A DNA stretch of 37,680 nt, from positions 1 to 37,680 of the forward strand of contig SKHB01000140.1 of NCBI GenBank assembly GCA_007117135.1. Direction: 5' to 3'. Under the pieces are notes generated by a model. The model was given only the letters and a program-made list of their open reading frames with translations, did no database searches and had not been told where the DNA came from. The position numbers and the translations under genes are program-made. Position 1 is the first letter of the stretch. Every line of letters starts with the position of its first letter. Below are positions 7,766 to 14,350 of the stretch, one piece after another. The stretch is from Microbacteriaceae bacterium. GTDB lineage: Bacteria; Actinomycetota; Actinomycetes; Actinomycetales; Microbacteriaceae.

Positions 7766-7794
7766 AGGATAGTTGCCCGGAATGCCCCTGTGCA
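7766..7794 (-). promoter_or_regulatory. Possible promoter of the aldehyde dehydrogenase gene
   Basis: On the minus strand TGCACA (7789-7794) and TATCCT (7766-7771) are separated by 17 bases. Each matches four of six consensus positions. The palindrome at 7737-7758 follows. Confidence 0.4.
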
Positions 7795-7818
7795 CCCCGA
7801 ATTCATGACACGTTCTGG

Positions 7819-8634
7819 CTATTCGACCGAGGGCGTCACATAGCTGAGGGGAAGCTGCTCCATCGCCTGGAAATCAGCGCTAATGTCGGAGGCAACCTGA
7901 AGCACCTTGGGCAAAATTTCCTCCAAGAGCCGTTCCTCATTTGTTTCCACCGCATGGGTGTTTACATTGATCGCTGCGACCACCTGGCCAGCGCCATTTC
8001 TGACCGGCGCGGCCACTGACCTAATCGCTGGTGCTAGCTGCTGGTCGGTCATGGCCCAGCCGCGTGCGCGAACCTGTCGAAGTTCAGCGATGAACTCGTC
8101 GTCGGTGGGCTGCCATATCGGGATGATTCCGGATCGGCCGGGGTCGTGACGAATCGCCAGGGCCGCCTCGTCGTCGAGACCTGAGAGCAACACTTTGCCG
8201 AGAGAGGTCGCGTAAGCGGGGAAACGGGTTCCAATGTTGACACTCAAGGTGACCAGTTTGGGGACCGCGACCCTCGCCACGTAGACAACATCGCTGCCGT
8301 CGAGCTCGGCAATAGATGATGACTCGTTAATGTCGGCGACCAGCGAATGGAGGTGAGGTTCGACCATTTCCCAGAGGCGGTGAGATTGGACGTATGAAGT
8401 CCCCAGTTCTAAGACGCGAGGGGTGAGCCCAAACTGGGCCGAGACGTCACCGAAAGACCGGACATATCCGAGTGTTTCTAGGGTGATGAGGATTCGGCGG
8501 ACAGTTGGCCGAGCGAGTCCCGTCATGCCGGAGAGCTCGGTGAGGGTCAGCGGCCGCTGAACAGATCCGAGCGAGCGAATGACGTCGAGGCCACGCCCAA
8601 GCGCCTCGATAAAGTCAGGATTGTCATCTCGCAT
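7819..8634 (-). CDS. IclR-family transcriptional regulator (PcaR/PobR-like)
   Basis: A 271-residue regulator. The N-terminal winged helix-turn-helix spans roughly residues 9-70 (LTELSGMTGLARPTVRRIL is the recognition part). The IclR effector domain occupies the rest, with GTRFPAYATSLGKVLLSGL near residue 135 and the closing AAINVN motif typical of the family. I chose ATG 8634 over the GTG at 8637 because GGAG is six bases upstream of it. It diverges from the CoA-transferase operon and lies in the middle of units sharing the TGTCCG palindrome, so it is the best candidate for the protein that reads that operator. IclR relatives of this type commonly control aromatic acid catabolism and sense a pathway metabolite. 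Confidence 0.9.
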   Translation of the reverse strand: MRDDNPDFIEALGRGLDVIRSLGSVQRPLTLTELSGMTGLARPTVRRILITLETLGYVRSFGDVSAQFGLTPRVLELGTSYVQSHRLWEMVEPHLHSLVADINESSSIAELDGSDVVYVARVAVPKLVTLSVNIGTRFPAYATSLGKVLLSGLDDEAALAIRHDPGRSGIIPIWQPTDDEFIAELRQVRARGWAMTDQQLAPAIRSVAAPVRNGAGQVVAAINVNTHAVETNEERLLEEILPKVLQVASDISADFQAMEQLPLSYVTPSVE

Positions 8635-8681
8635 CACGTTCTCCGGTCCGTGTCAGCTTTGACCACTACCCTAGCGGCGGG

Positions 8682-8710
8682 TTGTGAGAAGTCGGATTAT
8701 CCGCAACAAT
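8682..8710 (+). promoter_or_regulatory. Promoter of the CoA-transferase/lyase/dioxygenase operon
   Basis: TTGTGA (8682-8687) and AACAAT (8705-8710) are 17 bases apart, each matching four of six consensus bases. The spacer contains an 11-base palindrome CGGAT-T-ATCCG (8693-8703), which might serve the divergent IclR promoter. The double operator starts six bases downstream of the -10. Confidence 0.5.
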
Positions 8711-8715
8711 AGTTT

Positions 8716-8741
8716 TTGTCCGCCAAGCGGACAAGTGTCCG
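8716..8741. promoter_or_regulatory. Double operator TGTCCG-N5-CGGACA-N2-TGTCCG
   Basis: Three arms in a row: TGTCCG (8717-8722), CGGACA (8728-8733), TGTCCG (8736-8741). This makes one spacer-5 palindrome (extended to TTGTCCG...CGGACAA) and one overlapping spacer-2 palindrome, so it combines both layouts found at the other promoters. It lies between the IclR gene and the CoA-transferase gene and covers the expected transcription start of the latter. Confidence 0.78.
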
Positions 8742-8758
8742 TAAAGGCGAGGAGCTCA

Positions 8759-9928
8759 ATGTCGAACCCCACTACCACCGAGGGGCCACTAGCTGGTCTG
8801 CTGGTTGCCGACTTGTCGCGAGTTCTTGCCGGCCCTTTCGCCACACAGATTCTGGGGGACCTGGGCGCAGACATCATTAAAGTTGAAGCGCCCTCGGGTG
8901 ATGAGACCCGTCATTGGATCCCGCCGGAGAGAGATGGTGTCTCGACGTACTACTTGGGCATCAACCGCAATAAGCGCTCGGTCGTGTTGAACTTTGGCGA
9001 CGAAGCCGACCAAGAAATGGCGAGAGAATTGTGCCGCCGTGCTGACATTGTGATTGAAAACCACAAACCGGGGGGCTTAAAAAAGTTTGGGCTCGACTAC
9101 GACGCCATCAAAGCCATCAACCCCGACGTCATCTACGCCTCGATCAGCGGGTACGGCACAGCCGAGGGTGCCAAGCTTCCCGGCTATGACCTCACCGTGC
9201 AAGCGGCATCTGGTCTGATGAGTCTCACCGGTGACCCAGACGGCCCCGCGTACCGCTCCGGGGTGTCTGTTTTCGACATCACGACGGGCCTTCAGTCGGT
9301 TATCGGGATTCTGAGCGCGCTCCACCACCGGGAGAAAACCGGGGAGGGTCAACACATTGAGGTGAATCTGCTCATGACAGCTCTATCGGTCATGGCCAAC
9401 CACTCATCAACGTATGTGGCATCGGGGCAGGTCCCTTTCCGAATGGGAAATGCGCACCCCAGCCTGTTCCCTTACGAGCCGATGCCCTGCAAAGACGGCG
9501 ACATCATTATTGTCGCCGCAAACGACGGTCAGTTTAGGAAGTTGGCAGACGTCCTTGGAGTGAGTCACCTGGCTGATGATGAGCGGTTTGGGACCAGCGA
9601 AGAAAGAAACCGCAACCGGGAGATTCTCAAACCTCTAATTATTGATGCTCTGATGGTGAAGACACGCAAAGAGTGGTTCGACCTCCTCAGCGCCGCAGGG
9701 GTCGCCTGCGGCCCCATCAACACCATCGGTCAAGGAATCGAGTTCGCCACCGAACTGGGTCTCGAACCCGTTGTCCAGGTGGGCGACGGAGAATCGGCGG
9801 TTCCCATGGTGAGGAACGCCATCACATTCTCAGAAACCCCCGCCACGTACCGCAGCGCTCCCCCTGCGCTGGGAGCCCACTCTAACGACATCAAAAACTG
9901 GTTGTCAGACACGGAGGACACACCATGA
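8759..9928 (+). CDS. CaiB/BaiF-type (family III) CoA-transferase
   Basis: A 389-residue cytosolic enzyme that would move CoA from a donor thioester to a carboxylic acid. The N-terminal GLLVADLSRVLAGPFATQ and DLGADIIKVE motifs are diagnostic. The catalytic Asp of the family corresponds to Asp144 in PGYDLTVQA, and GEGQHIEVNLL is conserved too. The start ATG 8759 has GAGGAG upstream; an in-frame extension to 8684 would run through the operators. It is the first gene of a four-gene operon, overlapping the next by ATGA. Next to a citrate-synthase-fold lyase it plausibly makes the acyl-CoA that the lyase cleaves (inference). The substrate is unknown. Confidence 0.9.
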   Translation: MSNPTTTEGPLAGLLVADLSRVLAGPFATQILGDLGADIIKVEAPSGDETRHWIPPERDGVSTYYLGINRNKRSVVLNFGDEADQEMARELCRRADIVIENHKPGGLKKFGLDYDAIKAINPDVIYASISGYGTAEGAKLPGYDLTVQAASGLMSLTGDPDGPAYRSGVSVFDITTGLQSVIGILSALHHREKTGEGQHIEVNLLMTALSVMANHSSTYVASGQVPFRMGNAHPSLFPYEPMPCKDGDIIIVAANDGQFRKLADVLGVSHLADDERFGTSEERNRNREILKPLIIDALMVKTRKEWFDLLSAAGVACGPINTIGQGIEFATELGLEPVVQVGDGESAVPMVRNAITFSETPATYRSAPPALGAHSNDIKNWLSDTEDTP

Positions 9929-10710
9929 CCGAATACCCCACAGGAATTGGCACGAGCACCGTCGACGAAATCAGCCTCCTCGGCCACAATTTGGCTGATG
10001 ACCTCCTTGGCAAGGTCGGTTTTGGTGAGTTGGCCATCTGGTTAGCGACCAAAAAACGCCCCACCGCGGGTCAGGTTCGGGTTTTTGAGGCGGTCCTTGT
10101 GTCGCTCGCTGACCACGGGTTCACACCGATTGCTCTCGCGGCTCGCCTCACCTACTACTCGGCACCGGACTCTCTGCAAGGCGCTATTGCCGCCGGCCTG
10201 CTGGGCGGTGGCTCACGTTTCCTCGGCGTCACCGAAGACACCGGCAAATTTCTTCACGACGCCCTGGCGACTCTCGGCGACACCATCGGGTGGTCAGAAG
10301 ACCAGTGGGATGATGCCGCCCGCGAGGTCGTGACGGGCGCCAAAGCAGCAGGCATCAAAATTCCAGGGCTCGGCCACCCCGTTCACAAAAACGGTGACCC
10401 GCGAACCCCGGTCATCATGTCAATCGCCCGCGAAGAAGGCCAGTTCGGCCCCCACTTGGAGCTCTTTGCCGCGATCGGACGCGTTCACTCAGAGATTCTC
10501 GGCCGAACTCTTCCCCTCAATGGAGCGGGGGTCGGCGGAGCAACATTAGCCGACTTGGGGTTGCCCATTGACCTTCTTCGAGGGTTTGCCCTCATCGCCC
10601 GGACTGCGGGCCTGGTCGGCCACTTGGCCGAAGAGAAGACCCACCCCATCGCACCGGACATCTACATGGCCGTTGACAGGAATGCTGTTTACCGGCCAGA
10701 CATGAACTAA
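9925..10710 (+). CDS. Citrate-synthase-fold protein, citryl-CoA-lyase-like
   Basis: A 261-residue protein matching only the citryl-CoA lyase-sized core of the citrate synthase superfamily (full synthases are about 370-430 residues). GLGHPVHKNGDPR (near residue 148) corresponds to the GHRVYK motif with a catalytic His. LARTAGLVGHLAEEK-like sequence (IARTAGLVGHLAEEK, near 220) is the conserved C-terminal helix. By eye the first synthase His position reads GLLGGG and the catalytic Asp region reads NGAGVGG, as in lyase-type relatives. It is translationally coupled (ATGA) to the CaiB gene. Cleavage of a citryl-, citramalyl- or similar 3-hydroxyacyl-CoA into acetyl-CoA and an oxoacid is the likely role, but this is inference. 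Confidence 0.8.
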   Translation: MTEYPTGIGTSTVDEISLLGHNLADDLLGKVGFGELAIWLATKKRPTAGQVRVFEAVLVSLADHGFTPIALAARLTYYSAPDSLQGAIAAGLLGGGSRFLGVTEDTGKFLHDALATLGDTIGWSEDQWDDAAREVVTGAKAAGIKIPGLGHPVHKNGDPRTPVIMSIAREEGQFGPHLELFAAIGRVHSEILGRTLPLNGAGVGGATLADLGLPIDLLRGFALIARTAGLVGHLAEEKTHPIAPDIYMAVDRNAVYRPDMN

Positions 10711-10748
10711 CACCCCGCAACACCAACACATCGCTCAAAGGAGAGAAC

Positions 10749-11612
10749 ATGGCACGCCTCACCGCGGTGCTTGCGACAACGCACCACCCCTTCTACCTCA
10801 AGGCGACCCACCTCACGCCCCCGGAGGAGCAAATCCCTCAAGCTCCGGAGTGGAAAAGGAAGGTCGAAGCCTACCGGGAGACGCTCACCGCAGCAGACCC
10901 CGACATTTTGGTCATGGTCGGGTCCGACCATTTCCACCAATTCTTTTATGACAACTACCCCACCTTCCTGATTGGTAAAGCGCCGCGGTATGACGCAACG
11001 TTTTATAACGAAGAGCGGGAATTCTCGATCCCCAAGTATGTGTTGGACGGCCACGAGGAACTCTCCGAGTTCATGCTCCGAGGCCTAATCGATCGGGACT
11101 TCGATTTTTCTGTCAGCCACGAATTGAAAATCGACCATTCCATCATCTGCCCCATCATCACCACCAGGCCAGATGCTGACCTCCCCGTGGTGCCGATCTA
11201 TACAAATATTTTCGCTCCGCCGCTGGCCAGCCCGAAGCGCTTCTACGACCTCGGGCGAGCCATTCGCGAAATCATTGACGAGTATCCGAGCGAAAAGAAA
11301 ATTGCGGCGGTGGGGTCCGGCCACCTCTCCCTGGAGCTTGGCGGTCCCCGCCAATTCCACGAGACGGGCCCCGACCCCGAGTTTGACCGCCAAGCCATCG
11401 AATGGCTGTCAAACGGCGACATTGAGGGCATCTTAGAAAACGTCACCATGGAGTCCATGTCGAAGTCAGGCAACGCCACACACGGCTTCTTAGACCTCAT
11501 TTTGATGCTCGGTATTGCCGGCCCAGAAAAGGCAGCATACGTGGACAACCTCGACCTGTTTCACACGATGGAAATGTACATGACCTGGTATCCGGAAGGA
11601 GACCCCCGATGA
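10749..11612 (+). CDS. LigB-like extradiol ring-cleavage dioxygenase, catalytic subunit
   Basis: A 287-residue protein of the class III extradiol dioxygenase (LigB/DODA) family, which uses Fe(II) and O2 to open catechol-type rings. His12 (LATTHHPF) and His61 (GSDHFHQFF) fall at the same positions as the two iron-ligand histidines of protocatechuate 4,5-dioxygenase LigB, and His192 in GSGHLSLELGG matches its catalytic base His195. The third ligand, a Glu near residue 242 in LigB, is not obvious: the region reads ATHGFLDLILMLG. AAAGGAGAG precedes the ATG. It overlaps the LigA-like gene by ATGA, as expected for two subunits. The ring compound it acts on is unknown. Confidence 0.82.
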   Translation: MARLTAVLATTHHPFYLKATHLTPPEEQIPQAPEWKRKVEAYRETLTAADPDILVMVGSDHFHQFFYDNYPTFLIGKAPRYDATFYNEEREFSIPKYVLDGHEELSEFMLRGLIDRDFDFSVSHELKIDHSIICPIITTRPDADLPVVPIYTNIFAPPLASPKRFYDLGRAIREIIDEYPSEKKIAAVGSGHLSLELGGPRQFHETGPDPEFDRQAIEWLSNGDIEGILENVTMESMSKSGNATHGFLDLILMLGIAGPEKAAYVDNLDLFHTMEMYMTWYPEGDPR

Positions 11613-11986
11613 GCAAGTATTACGTTAACAAGTTCCTGTTCACCGTTGACCGGGACCCCCGCCTTCTTGCCCGCTACAAATCAGACCCGAAAAGCCTGAT
11701 GGAGCACTGGGAAAAAGAAATCGGCCCTCGTCTTGGTCAGGGGGGAAACGAGGAAGAGTGGACGACCGTTCTCGCCTTCACGGAAGAGGAACGTCGAGCG
11801 CTCGTCGAACACGACTACGTGGCACTCTTCGAGATGGGTGCGCATTTCTTTTTGAATCTCACCATCATGATCGCCCTCTACGACGAGGACTATATGGAGC
11901 GAAGCGGGCCCCTGTCATTCCAGCGTGAGATGGCACAGAAACTCTCCCACTGGAAAGGCAAAGACTACCCGTCTGTGCAGCTCTGA
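11609..11986 (+). CDS. LigA-like small subunit of extradiol dioxygenase
   Basis: A 125-residue, mostly helical protein resembling the LigA alpha subunit that covers the LigB active site in protocatechuate 4,5-dioxygenase. Recognisable features are the N-terminal NKFLFTVDRDPRL, the central LTEEERRAL-type stretch (FTEEERRALVEHDYVALFEMGAH, residues about 75-97) and its direct ATGA coupling to the LigB-like gene. It carries no metal site of its own. It is the last gene of the operon, followed by a terminator ten bases after the stop. Confidence 0.82.
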   Translation: MSKYYVNKFLFTVDRDPRLLARYKSDPKSLMEHWEKEIGPRLGQGGNEEEWTTVLAFTEEERRALVEHDYVALFEMGAHFFLNLTIMIALYDEDYMERSGPLSFQREMAQKLSHWKGKDYPSVQL

Positions 11987-11996
11987 GGGGAGCCAC

Positions 11997-12032
11997 AAGA
12001 AAGCGCCAGGTCCACCACCCTGGCGCTTTCTT
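11997..12032. terminator. Bidirectional terminator between the dioxygenase operon and doxX
   Basis: AAGAAAGCGCCAGG and CCTGGCGCTTTCTT form a perfect 14-base stem with an eight-base loop. The A/T-rich stem base gives a U-run on both strands, so it can end the plus-strand dioxygenase operon and the convergent minus-strand doxX gene. Confidence 0.88.
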
Positions 12033-12065
12033 ATTGGCCAACGATTGTGCCCAACGGTTCCCTGG

Positions 12066-12581
12066 TTAGGCCACTGGGGGCGGGTTCAGGCGTCGGTGGC
12101 GTGAAATAATTGCCACCAGGGGTGCTGAACCGATGATCGCCACGGCGATTCCCACCGGAGCTACCCAACCGACGTCGTAGAGGGAGTGCAACCCCAGCGC
12201 GTGGTCGACAGAGTAACTGCCCGGTCCAGTGAACAAGAGTGCAGCCATCACGATTGCATAAGTGAGGGCCACTTCAAAGCCCCCGAGGTGGCCCCACACT
12301 CCTTTAGGCCAGAGGCTGGCGATCGCGACAATCATGGTCGCAAGCACCATAGTGGCGCCCAGCGGTGTGAGGAAACCGGTGATGAGTAGCAGCGCTCCAC
12401 CCAGTTCAGTGAGGGCGGCCATGACGACAAAAACTTTGCCCGGTTTCAGGCCGCTCGCTTCAAACAGTGGGGCGTGTTTGACCACGCCAAGGCCACGAAA
12501 CCAGCCAAAAAGCTTTTGGCTGGCGTGGCCGATGACCAGCAGGCCAAAAAGTGCTCTGAGGATGAGGACTCCTTCGTCCAT
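12066..12581 (-). CDS. DoxX-family membrane protein
   Basis: A 171-residue protein with four hydrophobic segments. The N-terminus LRALFGLLVIGHASQKLFGWFRG and LGGALLLITGFLTPLGA are typical of DoxX. DoxX-type proteins are linked to thiosulfate:quinone oxidoreductase or to redox/detoxification complexes, but most members, including this one, have no proven function. The ATG 12581 has AAGGGAGAG upstream; an eight-residue longer form would start without one. It is transcribed divergently from the amidohydrolase, whose promoter and operator lie about 70-115 bases upstream, so it may share that control. Confidence 0.82.
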   Translation of the reverse strand: MDEGVLILRALFGLLVIGHASQKLFGWFRGLGVVKHAPLFEASGLKPGKVFVVMAALTELGGALLLITGFLTPLGATMVLATMIVAIASLWPKGVWGHLGGFEVALTYAIVMAALLFTGPGSYSVDHALGLHSLYDVGWVAPVGIAVAIIGSAPLVAIISRHRRLNPPPVA

Positions 12582-12653
12582 GACGCTCTCCCTTCGCCAG
12601 GCCACCCGCGCGTCGGGTAAACCTGGAATCTGCTCAATCGTGTGACTGTCGGC

Positions 12654-12682
12654 TTGACAGACACTACCGTGGGTCGTATGTT
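12654..12682 (+). promoter_or_regulatory. Promoter of the amidohydrolase gene
   Basis: Consensus -35 TTGACA (12654-12659), 17-base spacer, and -10 TATGTT (12677-12682). This is the clearest promoter in the region. The operator palindrome begins two bases after the -10. Confidence 0.72.
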
Positions 12683-12684
12683 AT

Positions 12685-12698
12685 CGGACAAATGTCCG
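12685..12698. promoter_or_regulatory. Operator CGGACA-N2-TGTCCG at the amidohydrolase promoter
   Basis: CGGACA AA TGTCCG lies immediately downstream of the -10, over the expected start of transcription, a classical repressor position. The layout is identical to 6232-6245 and 8728-8741. Confidence 0.78.
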
Positions 12699-12755
12699 AC
12701 TAGCGGTCAGAGATGACTGAGGTCACTGTTCCACCAGAATTCAAAGGAGAATTTC

Positions 12756-14207
12756 GTGTCAAAGAATCAGTATTCACTGGGAAACGCCGATAACGGGATT
12801 GTATTCCGCAACGGAACCGTCCTCACCATGGACGGCAACAAGACGGTCCACCAGGAAGCTGACGTCCATGTGTCGGGCAACAGTATTGTCGCCATCGGCC
12901 CCCGTCTGGACGTCCCTGCCGGAACGCAAGAAATCGACGCCAGCGGCGGCATTGTGATGCCGGGAATGATCGACACCCACCGTCACATGTGGCAGACGGC
13001 CATGCGGGCATACGGTGCAGACTGGACTCTCACCCAATACTTCGTCTGGTATTACCTCACCCACGGCGCCAAGTTCCGCCCAGAAGACATGTATGCCGGT
13101 AACCAGCTCTCAGCCCTCGAAGCAGTCGAAGCAGGTGTCACCACCAGTGTGGACTGGTCACACGGTCTTCGCACCCCCGACCATGCGGAAGCTGCGCTTC
13201 AGGCGTTGAAAGACTCCCCCGGACGCTACGTGTTCGCCTATGGGAACATTCACGCAGGACCGTGGGAATGGTCAACATCCCCGGAATTCCAAGCAATGAT
13301 GAAAAACCGTGAGGAATCGGACACTCTGCGCTACCAAATGGCATTCGACGTCACGGGAGACCCAGAATTCCCCGAGAAAGCAGCCTTTGAAGTCGCCCGC
13401 GACTTAGGCCTTACCGTCACCACACACGCCGGTGTATGGGGCGCGACGAGCGACGCCAGCATCGACCTCATGCACCAGGGTGGATTCATGACCCCGGGCA
13501 CGGTGTACGTCCACGCCACATCCTTGAACGACGACTCGTACCACAAGATTGCCGCCTCAGGCGGATCCGTCTCGGTCGCTACAGAAAGCGAGCAGAGTTG
13601 CGGTCAGGGATACCCTCCCACCTGGAAACTCCGCAAGTTCGGCATCCCCGTGTCGATGTCAATCGACACCAGTGTGTGGATGAGCGCCGACATGTTCACC
13701 GCTATGCGCACCACCCTCGGCGCTGACCGCTCACGCGAGCACTACGAAGCACAGTCGAAGAGTGACACCATCACCCACTCTCAGCTTCGCGCTGAACACG
13801 TCGTTGAGATGGCCACCATCGGCGGCGCAAAAGCTCTCGGAATGGACGACATTGTCGGAAGCCTCGAAGTGGGCAAACGTGCTGACGTGGTGCTCATCAA
13901 GAACGACAACTCGCCGGTCATGTATCCACTCGTCAACCCTTACGGCCACGTTGTCATGCAGGTTAACCGCGGCGACGTGCACACCGTGTTGGTCGACGGC
14001 CAAATAGTGAAACACAACCACCGCATCAACGACCAGGCTGTGGCAAAGAACAAGGCCGATATTGCCGACACTGTCACCTACTTGCAATCAGAGATGGGAG
14101 CAGAAGAGTGGGCAGCGGGGATGACCCCGGACATCCCCGAGTCGAAGGTGATGGATAACCCCTACACCTACACCGACTTCCGAAGCGACGAAACACACAA
14201 AAACTAG
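12756..14207 (+). CDS. Metal-dependent amidohydrolase (cytosine deaminase/TRZ-ATZ-like group)
   Basis: A 483-residue cytosolic hydrolase. The N-terminal beta segment with IDASGGIVMPGMIDTHRHMWQ places metal ligands His75 and His77. Further ligands are likely His224 (TTHAGVW), His253 (VYVHATS) and Asp304 (SIDTSVWMS), completing the amidohydrolase set. Deaminases of this group usually have HxxE at the third His; here the Glu is absent (HAGV). GKRADVVLIKND and the final beta strand are family-typical. The GTG start has AAAGGAGA seven bases before it. It is a single-gene unit with its own operator-controlled promoter and a terminator, and is tied to the importer and dioxygenase operons by the shared operator. 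The substrate is unknown. Confidence 0.85.
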   Translation: MSKNQYSLGNADNGIVFRNGTVLTMDGNKTVHQEADVHVSGNSIVAIGPRLDVPAGTQEIDASGGIVMPGMIDTHRHMWQTAMRAYGADWTLTQYFVWYYLTHGAKFRPEDMYAGNQLSALEAVEAGVTTSVDWSHGLRTPDHAEAALQALKDSPGRYVFAYGNIHAGPWEWSTSPEFQAMMKNREESDTLRYQMAFDVTGDPEFPEKAAFEVARDLGLTVTTHAGVWGATSDASIDLMHQGGFMTPGTVYVHATSLNDDSYHKIAASGGSVSVATESEQSCGQGYPPTWKLRKFGIPVSMSIDTSVWMSADMFTAMRTTLGADRSREHYEAQSKSDTITHSQLRAEHVVEMATIGGAKALGMDDIVGSLEVGKRADVVLIKNDNSPVMYPLVNPYGHVVMQVNRGDVHTVLVDGQIVKHNHRINDQAVAKNKADIADTVTYLQSEMGAEEWAAGMTPDIPESKVMDNPYTYTDFRSDETHKN

Positions 14208-14214
14208 TTCGAAC

Positions 14215-14261
14215 AGTGAGCGCCGGCCGGTCCCCTGCACCCGGTCGGCGCTCACTTTTTT
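14215..14261 (+). terminator. Rho-independent terminator after the amidohydrolase gene
   Basis: AGTGAGCGCCGGCCGG pairs with CCGGTCGGCGCTCACT through one G-T wobble, with a ten-base loop, followed by a run of T (14256-14261). It starts seven bases after the stop codon. Confidence 0.9.
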
Positions 14262-14350
14262 ACCCGTCGGCATCCCACCGCTGTGTGACTCAGGCCGGCT
14301 GACTACACTGGGGGGGACAACACTTCGACAAATACGTAAGCGCACAGACG

